Part shown: piece by piece, positions 46,865-57,288 of the stretch
Position numbering within the stretch: the first letter of the stretch is position 1
Layout: every line of letters starts with the position of its first letter
Source of the DNA: Endomicrobium sp.
Lineage (GTDB): Bacteria > Elusimicrobiota > Endomicrobiia > Endomicrobiales > Endomicrobiaceae
Reading direction: 5' to 3'
NCBI GenBank assembly: GCA_031260705.1
Contig: JAISLA010000003.1
Span: 1-64,000, forward strand
Length of the DNA stretch: 64,000 nt
Program-made: the position numbers and the translations under genes
Notes under the pieces: model-generated
Database searches by the model: none
What the model saw: only the letters and a program-made list of their open reading frames with translations
Told to the model about the DNA's origin: nothing

Positions 46865-47620
46865 ATGAAAATAGTTTCATGGAATGTAAACGGCATAAGA
46901 GCAATATATAAAAAAGATTTTACTGTTTGGTTTAAAGATGAAAATGCCGATATTGTCTGCGTGCAGGAAACAAAAGCCGGCGAGACACTGTTTCCCAAAG
47001 ACATAAAAGAAATTGATGGATACAATTTTTATTGTTCTTCCGCAGAAAAAAAGGGTTACAGCGGCGTTGCCGTCTGGTCAAAAATCAAACCCGATTTCGT
47101 AAACGCCGGTATTGAAAATAAAGTTTTTGACAATGAAGGCAGAATACTCTGCCTTCATTTTAAGGATTTTATTCTTTTCAATATTTATTTTCCTAATGGC
47201 GGCGCCTCGCAGGAGCGTCTTAACTATAAAATAGAATTTTACGACTATCTAATCAAATATCTCAAACAGTTTAAAAATAAAACAGTAATTATATGCGGCG
47301 ACTATAATACTGCACATTTTTCGATAGATTTGGCAAGACCCAAAGAAAATGAAAAAGTATCCGGTTTCATGCCTGAAGAAAGAGAAAAACTTGATAATCT
47401 TGTTTCATCTGGTTTTATTGATACGTTCAGGTATTTTAATAAAGAACCCGACAATTATACATGGTGGGATTATAAAACTGCCGCAAGATCAAGAAACATA
47501 GGCTGGAGAATAGATTATTTTTTTATATCGCAACATTCAGTCAAACACCTGAAATCTGCAGACATTAAGAAATCAGTTTTAGGTTCAGACCACTGCCCGG
47601 TTTCAATAACAGTTTTTTAG
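46865..47620 (+). CDS. xth: Exodeoxyribonuclease III (AP endonuclease)
   Basis: 251 residues, complete for the family. KIVSWNVNGIRA, DIVCVQETKA (metal-binding Glu), ICGDYNTAH (Asp/Asn), and the C-terminal GSDHCPVSI carry the catalytic residues. It cuts DNA 5' to abasic sites and degrades 3' ends in base excision repair. Confidence 0.95.
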   Translation: MKIVSWNVNGIRAIYKKDFTVWFKDENADIVCVQETKAGETLFPKDIKEIDGYNFYCSSAEKKGYSGVAVWSKIKPDFVNAGIENKVFDNEGRILCLHFKDFILFNIYFPNGGASQERLNYKIEFYDYLIKYLKQFKNKTVIICGDYNTAHFSIDLARPKENEKVSGFMPEEREKLDNLVSSGFIDTFRYFNKEPDNYTWWDYKTAARSRNIGWRIDYFFISQHSVKHLKSADIKKSVLGSDHCPVSITVF

Positions 47621-47819
47621 CAGTTTTCGCTGTCATGAGATACTTAAAATAAAAGTTATTAGCGAACAGTTTAATTAAGACTGATAAAAAAAACTATTTT
47701 ACAGTTTTACATGGCGAGAAAAAATAATATTTTTAAATCTACAGAAGCCTTAAAAAAGTATAAAAATTTAGAATTTTTTCAAAAATTAAAAAAGACTATT
47801 CAAAAAAGCACAAATATAA

Positions 47820-48329
47820 ATGAAACTTATTACAAACCACTACAATAATAAGTTTTACTTTGAAACAGAAACAAATAAAATAAAAAGACTACTTTTTCTC
47901 TGCGTTATTTTATATTATATTCTGTTTTGCTTTGCCGGCGACACAAAAGACGCAGAGAGAATATATCCTAATTCTGTTTTAAACAATTCAAACTCTGAAC
48001 TGTCATCTTTCTCAAAATACAAGGGGAAAAGAGAGACGGCAATAATAACTGCTGTCATAGCTGCCGTTGTTATAATAGGATATTTTTACTGGCATAAGCC
48101 AAAAAAGCAAAACAAAAAAGTAAAAACAAAGATTAATCATTTCGATAAGCAAAATCTGAACTGGAGTCATGCTGCCAATAAGATGTCGGATATTGATAAG
48201 AACACGAGCCAGTGTAGAGAACTATGGAATCAGCTTAGCAGCAACCGTAATCGTTTTAGTAATAACCAGCAAAAGATTAACGACAAAAGTACGAGCCGTC
48301 ATGAGAGGGAGCCTAATTGCCGAAAATAA
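47820..48329 (+). CDS. Hypothetical membrane/exported protein, probably frameshifted at its end
   Basis: 169 residues. A hydrophobic segment near residues 22-39 ends in CFAG and could be a signal peptide or anchor; a second membrane helix (AIITAVIAAVVIIGYFYW) follows near 74-91, then a Lys/Asn-rich tail. In another frame (up to 48393) lies a heptad-like coiled coil, LIAENKKLIAENEKLNAEI, that would continue the tail if one base were changed near 48300. An overlapping 45-codon charged frame lies at 47711-47848. No family recognised. Confidence 0.4.
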   Translation: MKLITNHYNNKFYFETETNKIKRLLFLCVILYYILFCFAGDTKDAERIYPNSVLNNSNSELSSFSKYKGKRETAIITAVIAAVVIIGYFYWHKPKKQNKKVKTKINHFDKQNLNWSHAANKMSDIDKNTSQCRELWNQLSSNRNRFSNNQQKINDKSTSRHEREPNCRK

Positions 48330-48393
48330 GAAATTGATTGCTGAGAACGAAAAACTGAATGCAGAGATAAATCAGCTGCTTGACACTATATAA

Positions 48394-48862
48394 TGTACAG
48401 CACTGCCTTGCCACGAGGACCCCCTTTCAAGCAGTAGCGTTGTTGCAACACTCTACTATAAAAATTAATCAAAAAGCAATTAAACTGACAGAGAGAGAGA
48501 GGAAACAAAAGCTCCGATATTTGAAAACAGTGCGACAGATAATATCTGGTTCTCTTTCTTAAGGATTGTATAGAAAACGATATGTTTATACTGCTTTTCT
48601 ATTGATATAAATTCCCGGATAGGAAATAAAATTTAGCCGCTTAACCCTTGACAGCAAAATACATAAAAAATATTTCTGTTGTAACACATTCAGCTATTTA
48701 GGACTTTAAAACATCTTTGAAACTTATATACCGCCTATCACCATAGCTACGCTTTTTTCATCGGAGTGTTTTCCGCATAATTTATTGTTGCTTTCACTTT
48801 GTAACATTTATTTCAGCAGCAAGCAGTCTCTTTAGTTCCCCCCCCCCGCTTCCTTTTTGTCT
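48394..48862. other. Intergenic with repeat remnants
   Basis: No supported gene. It contains a partial family C repeat (about 48567-48617) and a C10 tract at 48838-48847. Confidence 0.4.
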
Positions 48863-49174
48863 CTACCCCCTGATAAAATATTCCTTGCCGTTATAATCTA
48901 CGAATGTATGTATTTCCATGTTCCGCATCTGATCTTCTATTGCTCTTCTTAATTTTCCGTGCGTATAAAAACAGAAAGAGAACAAGACAGTTATAACAGC
49001 AATAACAATAAGTATGTTTATAATAATCAAAGGCTTACTAATTGATTTTAATTGCGTATCTGTAAGATATTTATAGAAAATAAATAACAATCTGACCAAA
49101 TACTGAAAGCTATAAAAAATAAAACCGCCAATAATTACAAAGCCATTTACAAATTTATTAAAAGAATAACTCAT
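48863..49174 (-). CDS. Hypothetical membrane protein (103 aa)
   Basis: ATG at 49174 has AAGGA about 8 bases upstream. Two hydrophobic segments (about residues 10-33 and 46-70) precede a short soluble tail, MEIHTFVDYNGKEYFIRG, that looks like a small beta hairpin. No family recognised. It stands next to the broken htpX gene. Confidence 0.45.
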   Translation of the reverse strand: MSYSFNKFVNGFVIIGGFIFYSFQYLVRLLFIFYKYLTDTQLKSISKPLIIINILIVIAVITVLFSFCFYTHGKLRRAIEDQMRNMEIHTFVDYNGKEYFIRG

Positions 49175-49447
49175 TCATTTGATCCTTTTTTATCGTCAGG
49201 TTTATTATAGTCTTTTCATAAAGTAATTTACCAGTATTTATTTTTTTAATTCTTCTATTTTCTTTTCATCAAAAGAGATACACGGCCCAATAATCAAAAA
49301 TGCGTAAAACCAGCAATAACTGTAAAAATTATGCAGATACAGAAAATACACAAAAAACAGCCGTTTTGATAATATTATTTCTTTCTGGTATGTTTTTTCT
49401 TTCAAATCTTAAAAGAAGGACGGACTTCTACAGTCTTTGCTTTTGCT

Positions 49448-50347
49448 TTATTTGTATCCATCCACAGCCTGCAATACTTTTATTCGGTCTTCAATAGGCG
49501 GGTGTGTTGCGAAAAGTCCCGAAATTTTTGAGAAAAAAGAATTTTGTTTACCCTTAGTCAAAGGATTTGCAATGCAGATTGATGAAATTGTTTGTTTATC
49601 GCTTAACTTTTCAACTGTAGAATTGCCTGAAATCTTTTTTAAAGCATCTATAAGTCCTTGAGGATTTCTTGTTATCAAAGCGGCGGTTGCATCAGCCTGA
49701 AATTCTCTTGTACGCGATACTGCAAACTTTATAAGCGGAGCAACCAGATATCCGTATATATAAAAAGCTGTTGCCAAAGCAAACAAAAATATCTATGTTG
49801 CAACAGACTATTATTATTTTTAGACTTGTTTGTTTTTGCTGTTAACGCAAATCTCAACAATAATTCCGCAACAACAGTCGCAAAACTTATACATACAATC
49901 ATTATAAGCATAAGCCTCTCTGTTTCCTATATGCGACATTTCGTGAGCTATAACGCCTTCAAGCTCTGGTTTTTCAAGTTTATTGCGTAAATTTTCGGCA
50001 CAGGAAGACCTGCTACTACAGCAACATTTTCAACAGTGCGAATTACTTCAGGAGCATTTTTTTTGTAAGTTCAATAGCGCCTACAGCCGAGAGAATAAAA
50101 TTTTGTCCCGCATAATAGCTTATCAGAACCCAAAGGATCGACATAATCGACACTGCCGGGAGAACATGAACAGCCGTTTGGCTAGCAACCGCAAGCATGG
50201 AAACCCGATTGTATATTTGACTATTATCATTGCCAACAGTATTATCAGATAAACTATCACTGCAAGACTTATCTGAAACAAAATCATAAGCCATACGGTT
50301 TTTCTGGAGTTTGAGCTGATAAAGTCGTAAGTTGTAATATTTGCCAT
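49448..50347 (-). pseudogene. htpX: HtpX-like M48 membrane metalloprotease, broken
   Basis: Start MANITTYDFISSNSRK at 50347, then hydrophobic helices. Pieces in three frames read RTVENVAVVAGLPVPKIYAIN, KPELEGVIAHEMSHIGNRE (the HEXXH zinc site is intact), and the C-terminal SRTREFQADATAALIT, ATHPPIEDRIKVLQ. A stretch of about 30 residues between AIN and the zinc helix is deleted, and at least three frame changes occur (near 50250, 49985 and 49790-49910). HtpX degrades misfolded membrane proteins together with FtsH. It follows lemA as in many bacteria. Confidence 0.85.
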
Positions 50348-50453
50348 AATAAAACTCTCATTTGCAGCATATAATTATAATAAGCATCACTTTGAACTCA
50401 ATTCGTCGCCCGCAGTCAAAAAAAATAAACCGCAGTAGCAGGCAACAGAAAAG

Positions 50454-51007
50454 TTAAAACGAAACTTTAACAGTTTTTTTTACGTCTTGTTCAGTGTCGT
50501 CAAGTTTAAAGAAATCCTGCTTTGTAAAACCAAATGCACCGCCTATAATATTGCTTGGAAACAGCTCTAGTTTCGTATTGACGGCAAGAATATTCGAATT
50601 ATAAAATCTTCGGCTCGACTGTACTTTGTTTTCGGTATCCGTAAGTTCTCTTTGAAGTTCTAAAAAATTTTCATTCGCTTTTAATTTCGGATAATTTTCA
50701 GACAGAGCAAAAAGAGACTTTAATGTCTCGGATAATGCATTTTCAGATTGGGCTTTATCCGCTGCATAGCGACATTTCTTGCTTTTATAACAGCATCAAG
50801 AATATTCTTTTCGTGCGAAGCATAGCCTTTAACCGTTCCCATAAGGTTAGATATTAAGTCATAACGACGTTTCATCTGCACTTCAATATCACTCCCCGCT
50901 TCTTTTACCCTGTTCTTAAACGTTACAAGTCTATTATAAGTTGAAAGAATATATAATCCCGCAAGAACGATTAAAACAATGAAAGCTGTCATAGCTGTTG
51001 TCAACAC
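50454..51007 (-). pseudogene. lemA: LemA-family protein, frameshifted
   Basis: The N-terminal frame (50720-51007) has one membrane helix and [25 protein letters not shown]-type LemA sequence as far as IKARNVAMQ. From about 50765 the protein continues one frame over: [20 protein letters not shown], then FLELQRELTDTENKVQSSRR, and ends KKTVKVSF. A few residues near the shift also appear lost. LemA is often co-transcribed with htpX; the pair has decayed together. Confidence 0.85.
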
Positions 51008-51625
51008 AATTTTTCTCCATCATTTTTGATTTAAATACGCATCAGATACTGCAGATACTTTTCTATAACAATCCGATATTTTTATGTATCCCTGCATTTC
51101 ACTGCTTTTAGAAAGTATTTTCGTTTCTGCATCAAAATTGAAATATTGCATAACTATCTTTATACTATACGAAATTAGTTTTGTCGTACAATAAGATAAG
51201 ATTGTATCGCTAAAACATTATAAAGACAATACGGTATAAAAAGCGGTATATTTTCTTGCAAATGTAAAAAAGTTTTAGAGGAGAAGTGCATTCACAGGCA
51301 AAGAACGTTAAGTCGTTGTAATTCTAAAAATGCGAAAATTTTGACAAACCCGGAAAAGACTGGATATTTCGAGGAATTCGTCCTCTCAATATGACACACA
51401 ATAACTGAATTATTTTTTAAACTCTCAAGAACTATAGATAAAACAGATATATCTACATTGATATTAATTCTCCTCTCTTTTTTCCTCTATCATTGAGAGG
51501 TGAAGATTAGGGGGGAGGGACTTTACCTCTGCGAATGAATACAATCGCATACTCATTAAATTAAAATTAAATCTTTAAAAATGATATAATGCAAATAATC
51601 AAAATCCAAAAAACAGGTATTTTTT
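51008..51625. other. Intergenic with repeats and a candidate dnaE promoter
   Basis: No gene. It holds family A (51354-51405) and family C (51396-51475) repeats. A TATAAT at 51585-51590 lies 36 bases before the dnaE start and may be its -10 element; no good -35 is visible. Confidence 0.45.
51354..51405. repeat. Dispersed hairpin repeat family A, copy 2
   Basis: GAAAAGACTGGATATTTC, stem GAGGA (51372-51376) with TCCTC (51382-51386), loop ATTCG, then TCAATATGACA. Compared with copy 1 both sides of the stem changed while pairing was kept at two positions. Confidence 0.6.
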
Positions 51626-54600
51626 ATGGCTGCGGAATTTGTACATTTACACAATCATACCGAATATTCTCTCCTTGACGGTGCATGCAGGCTTATAGAT
51701 GATAAAGGAAAGCCCGGCGAATTGTTCAATCTGATAGCTAACGAATATAAAATGCCAGCCCTTGCCATTACCGACCACGGCAATATGTACGGCGCTATGG
51801 AATTTTACTGGGCTGCAAAACAAAACGGCATAAAGCCTATCATAGGATGTGAAATATATGTGGCTCCAAAATCTCGTTTTGATAAAAAAAACATCAATAG
51901 AACTACCGAAGACAACGTAAACTATCACCATTTAACGCTGCTTGCCAAAGATTTTGAAGGGTATCAAAACCTCATGCGCATAGTAAGCGCAGGTTTCACG
52001 GAAGGTTTTTACTATAAACCACGCGTCGATAAAGAAGTTTTAAAAAAGTACAGACAGGGACTGATTGCTCTTTCAGGCTGCCTTGCGGGCGAAGTTGCGT
52101 CTGCTTTGGTCAAAGGAAATAACGAAAAAGCACAGAACGCCGCAATAGAATACCGCGATATTTTCGGCAAAGATAATTTTTATATAGAAATTATGGACAA
52201 TGGACTTGAAAACCAAAAGAAAATAATTCCAAGTCTCATTGAACTATCAAAAAATACCGCAATTCCGCTTGTCGCAACAAACGACTGTCATTTTTTAAAA
52301 AAAGAAGATGCCGAAATACATGACATTCTGCTTTGTATCGGAACAGGCAAAATGCTAAATGAGACTAAAAGACTTCATTTTGATTCCGACCTTTTTTATT
52401 ATCGCAGCGCAGAAGATATGATAAAAACATTTTCCTCTCTGCCTGAAGCGATAAAAAATACTTTGGAAATTGCAGAAAAAACCAATCTTGAGATAAACAC
52501 AGACAAACTGCTTCTGCCGCAGTTCCCAGTACCGAAAGAATATAAATCAGATTCAGAGTATCTTGAAACGCTCTGCCGCAAAGGACTTACTGCAAGATAC
52601 GACACGATAAAACCGGAACACGAGGAAAGATTAAAACACGAGCTTTCCGTAATCAATAAGATGGGATTTGCTTCTTATTTTTTAATAGTTTCAGACTTTA
52701 TAAAATATGCAAAAGACCACCGCATTCCCGTAGGACCTGGAAGAGGATCGGGAGCCGGCGCTATGGTTGCATACACTTTAGGCATTACAGACATTTGCCC
52801 TTTAAAGTACGGTCTGCTTTTTGAAAGATTTTTAAACCCCGACAGACGCTCAATGCCCGATTTAGATATAGACTTTGCAGATTCCGGACGCGATGAGATT
52901 ATACAATACGTACGCCGGAAATACGGCGAAGAAAAGTGCGCTCAGATTATAACATTCGGCTCAATGCAGTCAAGACTCGTTATAAAAGACGTTGCGCGAG
53001 CCATGGGCTTTACACCCGCAGAATCAAATAACATTGCAAAACTTATTCCTCAAAATGCAAGCATTGCTGAAGCTCTGCAGGCTTCTGCAGATTTGTCAGA
53101 ACTCGTTAAAGTGGATGAAAAAATTGCAAAACTTATAACTTCCTCACAAAAACTTGAAGGTTTAAAAAGACATACCGGAGTGCATGCCGCCGGCATGGTT
53201 ATAGCAAACGAAGAAATTACAAATTATTCGCCGCTTGCAATAGGTCCAAAAAATATTGTTACAACTCAGTATGATGGCGTCGTGCTGCCACAGCTTGGAC
53301 TTTTAAAAATTGACTTTCTGGGTTTAAGAACGCTTACCATTATTGACGACTGTGTAGAATTTATACGAAAAAGAAATCCAAGTTTCAATTTAGACAATAT
53401 TCCTCTGGACGACAAAAAAACTTATGAACTTCTCGGCGAAGCTAAAACTATGGGCATATTTCAGCTTGAAAGCGTAGGTATGAGAGATTTAATAAAAAAA
53501 CTTAAACCCAGCAATATCGATGACATAATAGCTTTAATCGCTTTATATCGTCCGGGACCTATGGGTTCGGGAATGCTGGACGATTTCGTAAACCGTAAAC
53601 ACGGCAGAACAAAAATTGTTTACGATCATCTGTTACAAGAACCCATACTAAAAGATACCTACGGCGTCATTCTGTATCAGGAACAGGTAATGAAAATGTC
53701 CGTAGCACTCGCAGGATTTACTCCCGGAGAAGCAGACAGCTTGCGTAAAGCTATGAGTAAAAAAACACCTGAAGTTATTGAAAAGCAAAGAGAAAAATTT
53801 GTAAAAGGCGCTAAAGAAAAAGATATCAACAAAAAAATTTCGGAAAAAATATTTAATAATATAATAGCTTTCGCCGGATACGGTTTTAATAAATCCCATT
53901 CTGCAGCTTACGGCATAATTTCTTACAAAACAGCCTACCTAAAAGCAAATTATCCTCTGGAATATATAACGGCTTTGTTTAACAGTGAAATAGGACGTCC
54001 TGCCGCAAAAAACAACGAGGAAAGCAAACTTGTAACATATCTGGACGATGCATCCGCTTTCGGCATTAACGTGCTTCCGCCTGATGTGCAGCATTCTGAC
54101 GGAAAATTTAAAATTGAAGGTAAAAATATACGTTTCGGTCTGCTTGCCGTTAAAAATGTGGGCAAAGGAGTAACGGAGTCCATAGAAAAGTCAAGAATTG
54201 AAAACGGGCAACTTAAAAGTTTTAAAGACTGGGTTGATTTTTTACAAAGAGTAGATTTAAAGTCAATTAACAAAAAAGCTTTGGAAAGTCTTATAAAGGC
54301 AGGAGTCTTCGACTCTTTCGGTACGGATAAACTTATAATAAGAGGAAGCCTGATTCAAAACATAGATTCATATTCTGAAAAAGCCGCAAAAATAAAGCAA
54401 TACAGAGAATCATTACAGGGATCTCTCTTTGACAACGCAAACACCATTACAGACATATTTTCCTTACAAGAAGTAAAACCGCTTGAATCACTTGAAGCGC
54501 TGAATTTTGAAAAAGAAGTTTTGGGCTTTTATATTTCTGGACATCCTTTAACACATAGAAAGAAAGATCTTATTGCTTATTCTAATTACAGACTCGATAA

Positions 54601-55147
54601 ACTTCCTCAGATTAAGGAAAATGCTGATCGCAAAACAGTGCGCATTGCCGGTATGATAACCTCGGTAAAAAAACTTATTTCAAAAACTAAAAAAGAACCG
54701 TACGCAAAATTTAAGATAGAAGATTTACACGGCAGTGCTGATGCATTACTTTTCCCTAAAAATTTTGAAAAATTCAGTGGCAAGCTCACTCTTAACAATA
54801 TTGTTGTGATAAAAGGCTGGCTGACGAATACGCAAGGACAACTTGAAATAATAGCGGAAGATATAATGACAATAGACGAAGCAAAAAAGAAATCTTCGTC
54901 AAAATGCGACGAAATATACATAAAATTTTCAGTTACAAGATTTGATGACGCTTTAGAAGAAGAGCTGAAGAAAATTTTTAAGATACATACAGGTAAAACG
55001 AAAGTTTATCTGATTTTGGAAGATTCGCTGCACGGTAATTTTTCTATTGAAACCGAATATTTGTCCGACTGTTCCGACAATTTTATAAACAATATTGAAA
55101 CAGTAATTGGATTTAAAGATTCAGTAGAACTTCATTATACAGACTAG
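51626..55147 (+). CDS. dnaE: DNA polymerase III alpha subunit
   Basis: 1,173 residues, full length for DnaE1. The PHP domain starts FVHLHNHTEYSLLDGA and contains ITDHGNMYG. The polymerase core has GPGRGSGAGAMVAYTLGI and the catalytic PDLDIDFAD near residue 405-415, with a later GVHAAGMVI and GYGFNKSHSAAYGIISY (helix-hairpin region). A C-terminal OB-fold (VRIAGMITSVKKLISKTK) and tau-binding tail follow. It is the replicative polymerase catalytic subunit. There are no overlapping neighbours; repeats lie on both sides. Confidence 0.97.
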   Translation: MAAEFVHLHNHTEYSLLDGACRLIDDKGKPGELFNLIANEYKMPALAITDHGNMYGAMEFYWAAKQNGIKPIIGCEIYVAPKSRFDKKNINRTTEDNVNYHHLTLLAKDFEGYQNLMRIVSAGFTEGFYYKPRVDKEVLKKYRQGLIALSGCLAGEVASALVKGNNEKAQNAAIEYRDIFGKDNFYIEIMDNGLENQKKIIPSLIELSKNTAIPLVATNDCHFLKKEDAEIHDILLCIGTGKMLNETKRLHFDSDLFYYRSAEDMIKTFSSLPEAIKNTLEIAEKTNLEINTDKLLLPQFPVPKEYKSDSEYLETLCRKGLTARYDTIKPEHEERLKHELSVINKMGFASYFLIVSDFIKYAKDHRIPVGPGRGSGAGAMVAYTLGITDICPLKYGLLFERFLNPDRRSMPDLDIDFADSGRDEIIQYVRRKYGEEKCAQIITFGSMQSRLVIKDVARAMGFTPAESNNIAKLIPQNASIAEALQASADLSELVKVDEKIAKLITSSQKLEGLKRHTGVHAAGMVIANEEITNYSPLAIGPKNIVTTQYDGVVLPQLGLLKIDFLGLRTLTIIDDCVEFIRKRNPSFNLDNIPLDDKKTYELLGEAKTMGIFQLESVGMRDLIKKLKPSNIDDIIALIALYRPGPMGSGMLDDFVNRKHGRTKIVYDHLLQEPILKDTYGVILYQEQVMKMSVALAGFTPGEADSLRKAMSKKTPEVIEKQREKFVKGAKEKDINKKISEKIFNNIIAFAGYGFNKSHSAAYGIISYKTAYLKANYPLEYITALFNSEIGRPAAKNNEESKLVTYLDDASAFGINVLPPDVQHSDGKFKIEGKNIRFGLLAVKNVGKGVTESIEKSRIENGQLKSFKDWVDFLQRVDLKSINKKALESLIKAGVFDSFGTDKLIIRGSLIQNIDSYSEKAAKIKQYRESLQGSLFDNANTITDIFSLQEVKPLESLEALNFEKEVLGFYISGHPLTHRKKDLIAYSNYRLDKLPQIKENADRKTVRIAGMITSVKKLISKTKKEPYAKFKIEDLHGSADALLFPKNFEKFSGKLTLNNIVVIKGWLTNTQGQLEIIAEDIMTIDEAKKKSSSKCDEIYIKFSVTRFDDALEEELKKIFKIHTGKTKVYLILEDSLHGNFSIETEYLSDCSDNFINNIETVIGFKDSVELHYTD

Positions 55148-55840
55148 ATTATGCAGATAAATTCCTGCTGTGCACTTTTATGTGTTGTCGTCTTTCAGTT
55201 TTTTCAGCACGGCAGTACAGGTAACAGTGTTCTCTGCTTGTCAAAAAAGATACAGATTTTGAATAATCAAGAAAAAAAGAATAAGAGACTGGATGTTTTC
55301 GGGAACTTCGGCATTTCAACATAACAAGCAAAAGGGCAGACTATATTTCCTCATGACAGACAAAAGGTACAGTTCGTACTTCTCTGTACTATTTTTTGAG
55401 GATCGTCTGTCTCTTTCAATATGACAGGGCAAAGAGGACGGATATCGCACTTCAATATAACTGAACTGCGGATCGCTGAGGGCGTTATTGTTTCTTGTTC
55501 TACTGATGTCGTTTAATAGCAGAATAATTTATATTTAAGATATTATTTTAAAATATACCCAAAAGAGCACTTAAATCTCCAAAAAATATTTTGTTGATCC
55601 TTTGCCGGAATATCGGATTTCTAAAACATTGTTTTCAGGTCATACGTCAGTAGCTGTATTTGAAAATATGACGCTACCAGATATTCTAAAAATAAGTTTA
55701 ATTATAAGAGCAGAGAGAATTTATATTTTTACAGAGACAGCTACGGCAATGATTTTTAGAGTAGAATGTGGTCGCTCTGGATGATAGAGCTACAGTAATA
55801 TCAACCAATCTGGCTATACGAGCATGACACAGGAGAAAAA
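55148..55840. other. Intergenic with repeats
   Basis: No supported gene in about 690 bases. A family A copy is at 55283-55335. The plus-strand frame 55602-55784 has no ribosome binding site or domain. Confidence 0.45.
55283..55335. repeat. Dispersed repeat family A, copy 3 (degenerate)
   Basis: AAGAGACTGGATGTTTTC is kept, but the stem is eroded (GGGAA opposite GCATT). The tail TTTCAACATAACA matches the other copies. Confidence 0.5.
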
Positions 55841-57112
55841 ATGTTAGATATTAAAGTTATCAGAGAAAATGTAAAAGAAGTTAAGCAGGCAATGTTAAAC
55901 AGAAATCTGGATATCAGTTTTGACCAGCTTTTAAACTGGGACAGTGAAAGAAAAATCATAATCGGCAAAATAGAACAGCTGCGGCTTAAAAGAAATAAAG
56001 AATCCGAAGAGATAGGCAGACTAAAAAGAGAAAGCAAAGACCCTCCGGCAGAACTTCTTTCTGAAATAAATAAAGTAAGAGATATAATTCAGGAACAGGA
56101 AAAACAGCTTTTGACAATTGAAAAACATATAGAAGATTTTCTACTCCGAATTCCCAATATCCCGGACAAAAGCGTTCCCGTCGGGAAAGACGAAAAAGAC
56201 AATAAAATTATAAGATTTGTCGGAAAACCGGAAAAGTTTTCTTTCAAACCCAAACATCATTGGGAAATCGGAGAAAAATTAGGCATTATTGACTTCGCGG
56301 CTGCTTCAAAAATTTCAGGTCCGCATTTTGCGGTTCTAAAAAATGAAGGCAGCGCTCTGGAAAGAGCAATCATTTCTTTTTTTCTGGATATGCACAAAGA
56401 AAAAGGATACAAAGAAATAACAATACCTTACCTTGTAAATCGGACTTCAATGACAGGCACGGGACAGATTCCAAATCTTGAAGAAGATTCATTTAAATGC
56501 GCCATCGACGATTTATATCTGATACCAACAGCAGAAGTTCCCGTAACAAATATTCATAGAGACGATGTTTTAGAAGAATCTGCTCTGCCGCAAAAATATG
56601 TTTCTTATTCAGCGTGCTTCAGGAGAGAATCCGGTTCTTACGGAAAAGACACAAAAGGTCTTATCAGAAACCACCAGTTTGATAAAGTAGAACTTGTAAA
56701 ATTTGTCAAACCTGAGACTTCGAGCGAAGAACTGGAATCTCTCGTTCTTGATGCGGGAAACGTATTGGAACTACTTGGGCTTCCTTACAGGGTCGTGCTT
56801 TTATCCACCGGAGATATTGGTTTCTCTTCATCAAAAACTTACGATTTGGAAGTATGGCTCGCAGGATACGGAATGTACAGAGAAATTTCATCGTGTTCAA
56901 ATTTCAAAGAGTTTCAGGCAAGAAGAATGAATATAAAAGTAAAATATTTCCAAAATAAAAAAAGAGAACTTTTACATACGTTAAACGGTTCAGGAGTCGC
57001 TGTTGGAAGAACTTTTGCCGCAATACTTGAAAATTATCAGCAGGAAGACGGCTCCGTAGTGATCCCCAACTCATTACGCAAATACACTGGTTTTGACATA
57101 ATAAAACCCTAA
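55841..57112 (+). CDS. serS: Seryl-tRNA synthetase
   Basis: 423 residues, full length. An N-terminal coiled-coil arm (about residues 30-100) binds the long variable arm of tRNA-Ser. The class II catalytic domain has motif 2 [21 protein letters not shown] and motif 3 [20 protein letters not shown]. It charges the two serine tRNAs found in this window and others. ATG 55841 is preceded by GGAG. Confidence 0.97.
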   Translation: MLDIKVIRENVKEVKQAMLNRNLDISFDQLLNWDSERKIIIGKIEQLRLKRNKESEEIGRLKRESKDPPAELLSEINKVRDIIQEQEKQLLTIEKHIEDFLLRIPNIPDKSVPVGKDEKDNKIIRFVGKPEKFSFKPKHHWEIGEKLGIIDFAAASKISGPHFAVLKNEGSALERAIISFFLDMHKEKGYKEITIPYLVNRTSMTGTGQIPNLEEDSFKCAIDDLYLIPTAEVPVTNIHRDDVLEESALPQKYVSYSACFRRESGSYGKDTKGLIRNHQFDKVELVKFVKPETSSEELESLVLDAGNVLELLGLPYRVVLLSTGDIGFSSSKTYDLEVWLAGYGMYREISSCSNFKEFQARRMNIKVKYFQNKKRELLHTLNGSGVAVGRTFAAILENYQQEDGSVVIPNSLRKYTGFDIIKP

Positions 57113-57252
57113 TATTTTGATAACGGTTTTGAAAAATCAAAATTACCGTTTAACAGTCTCCACAGAGGGTTCATTTTTCTCTGCTTAGAAACTGCTTTCT
57201 TTACAGTTTTTTTCTCAGGCGCAGCTTTTTTTGCTTTACATCCACAAGCCAT
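57109..57252 (-). CDS. Small basic Cys/Lys-rich protein (47 aa)
   Basis: ATG at 57252 is preceded by GGAGA at 5 bases. The product begins [19 protein letters not shown] (a CxC pair in a basic tail) and ends in a conserved-looking aromatic block, [20 protein letters not shown]. Its last 4 bases overlap the convergent serS end. Function unknown; the CxC could bind metal. Confidence 0.5.
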   Translation of the reverse strand: MACGCKAKKAAPEKKTVKKAVSKQRKMNPLWRLLNGNFDFSKPLSKY

Positions 57253-57288
57253 GTCAGTCTCCTTTCCGGGAACAAAAATTCCCTCTTT

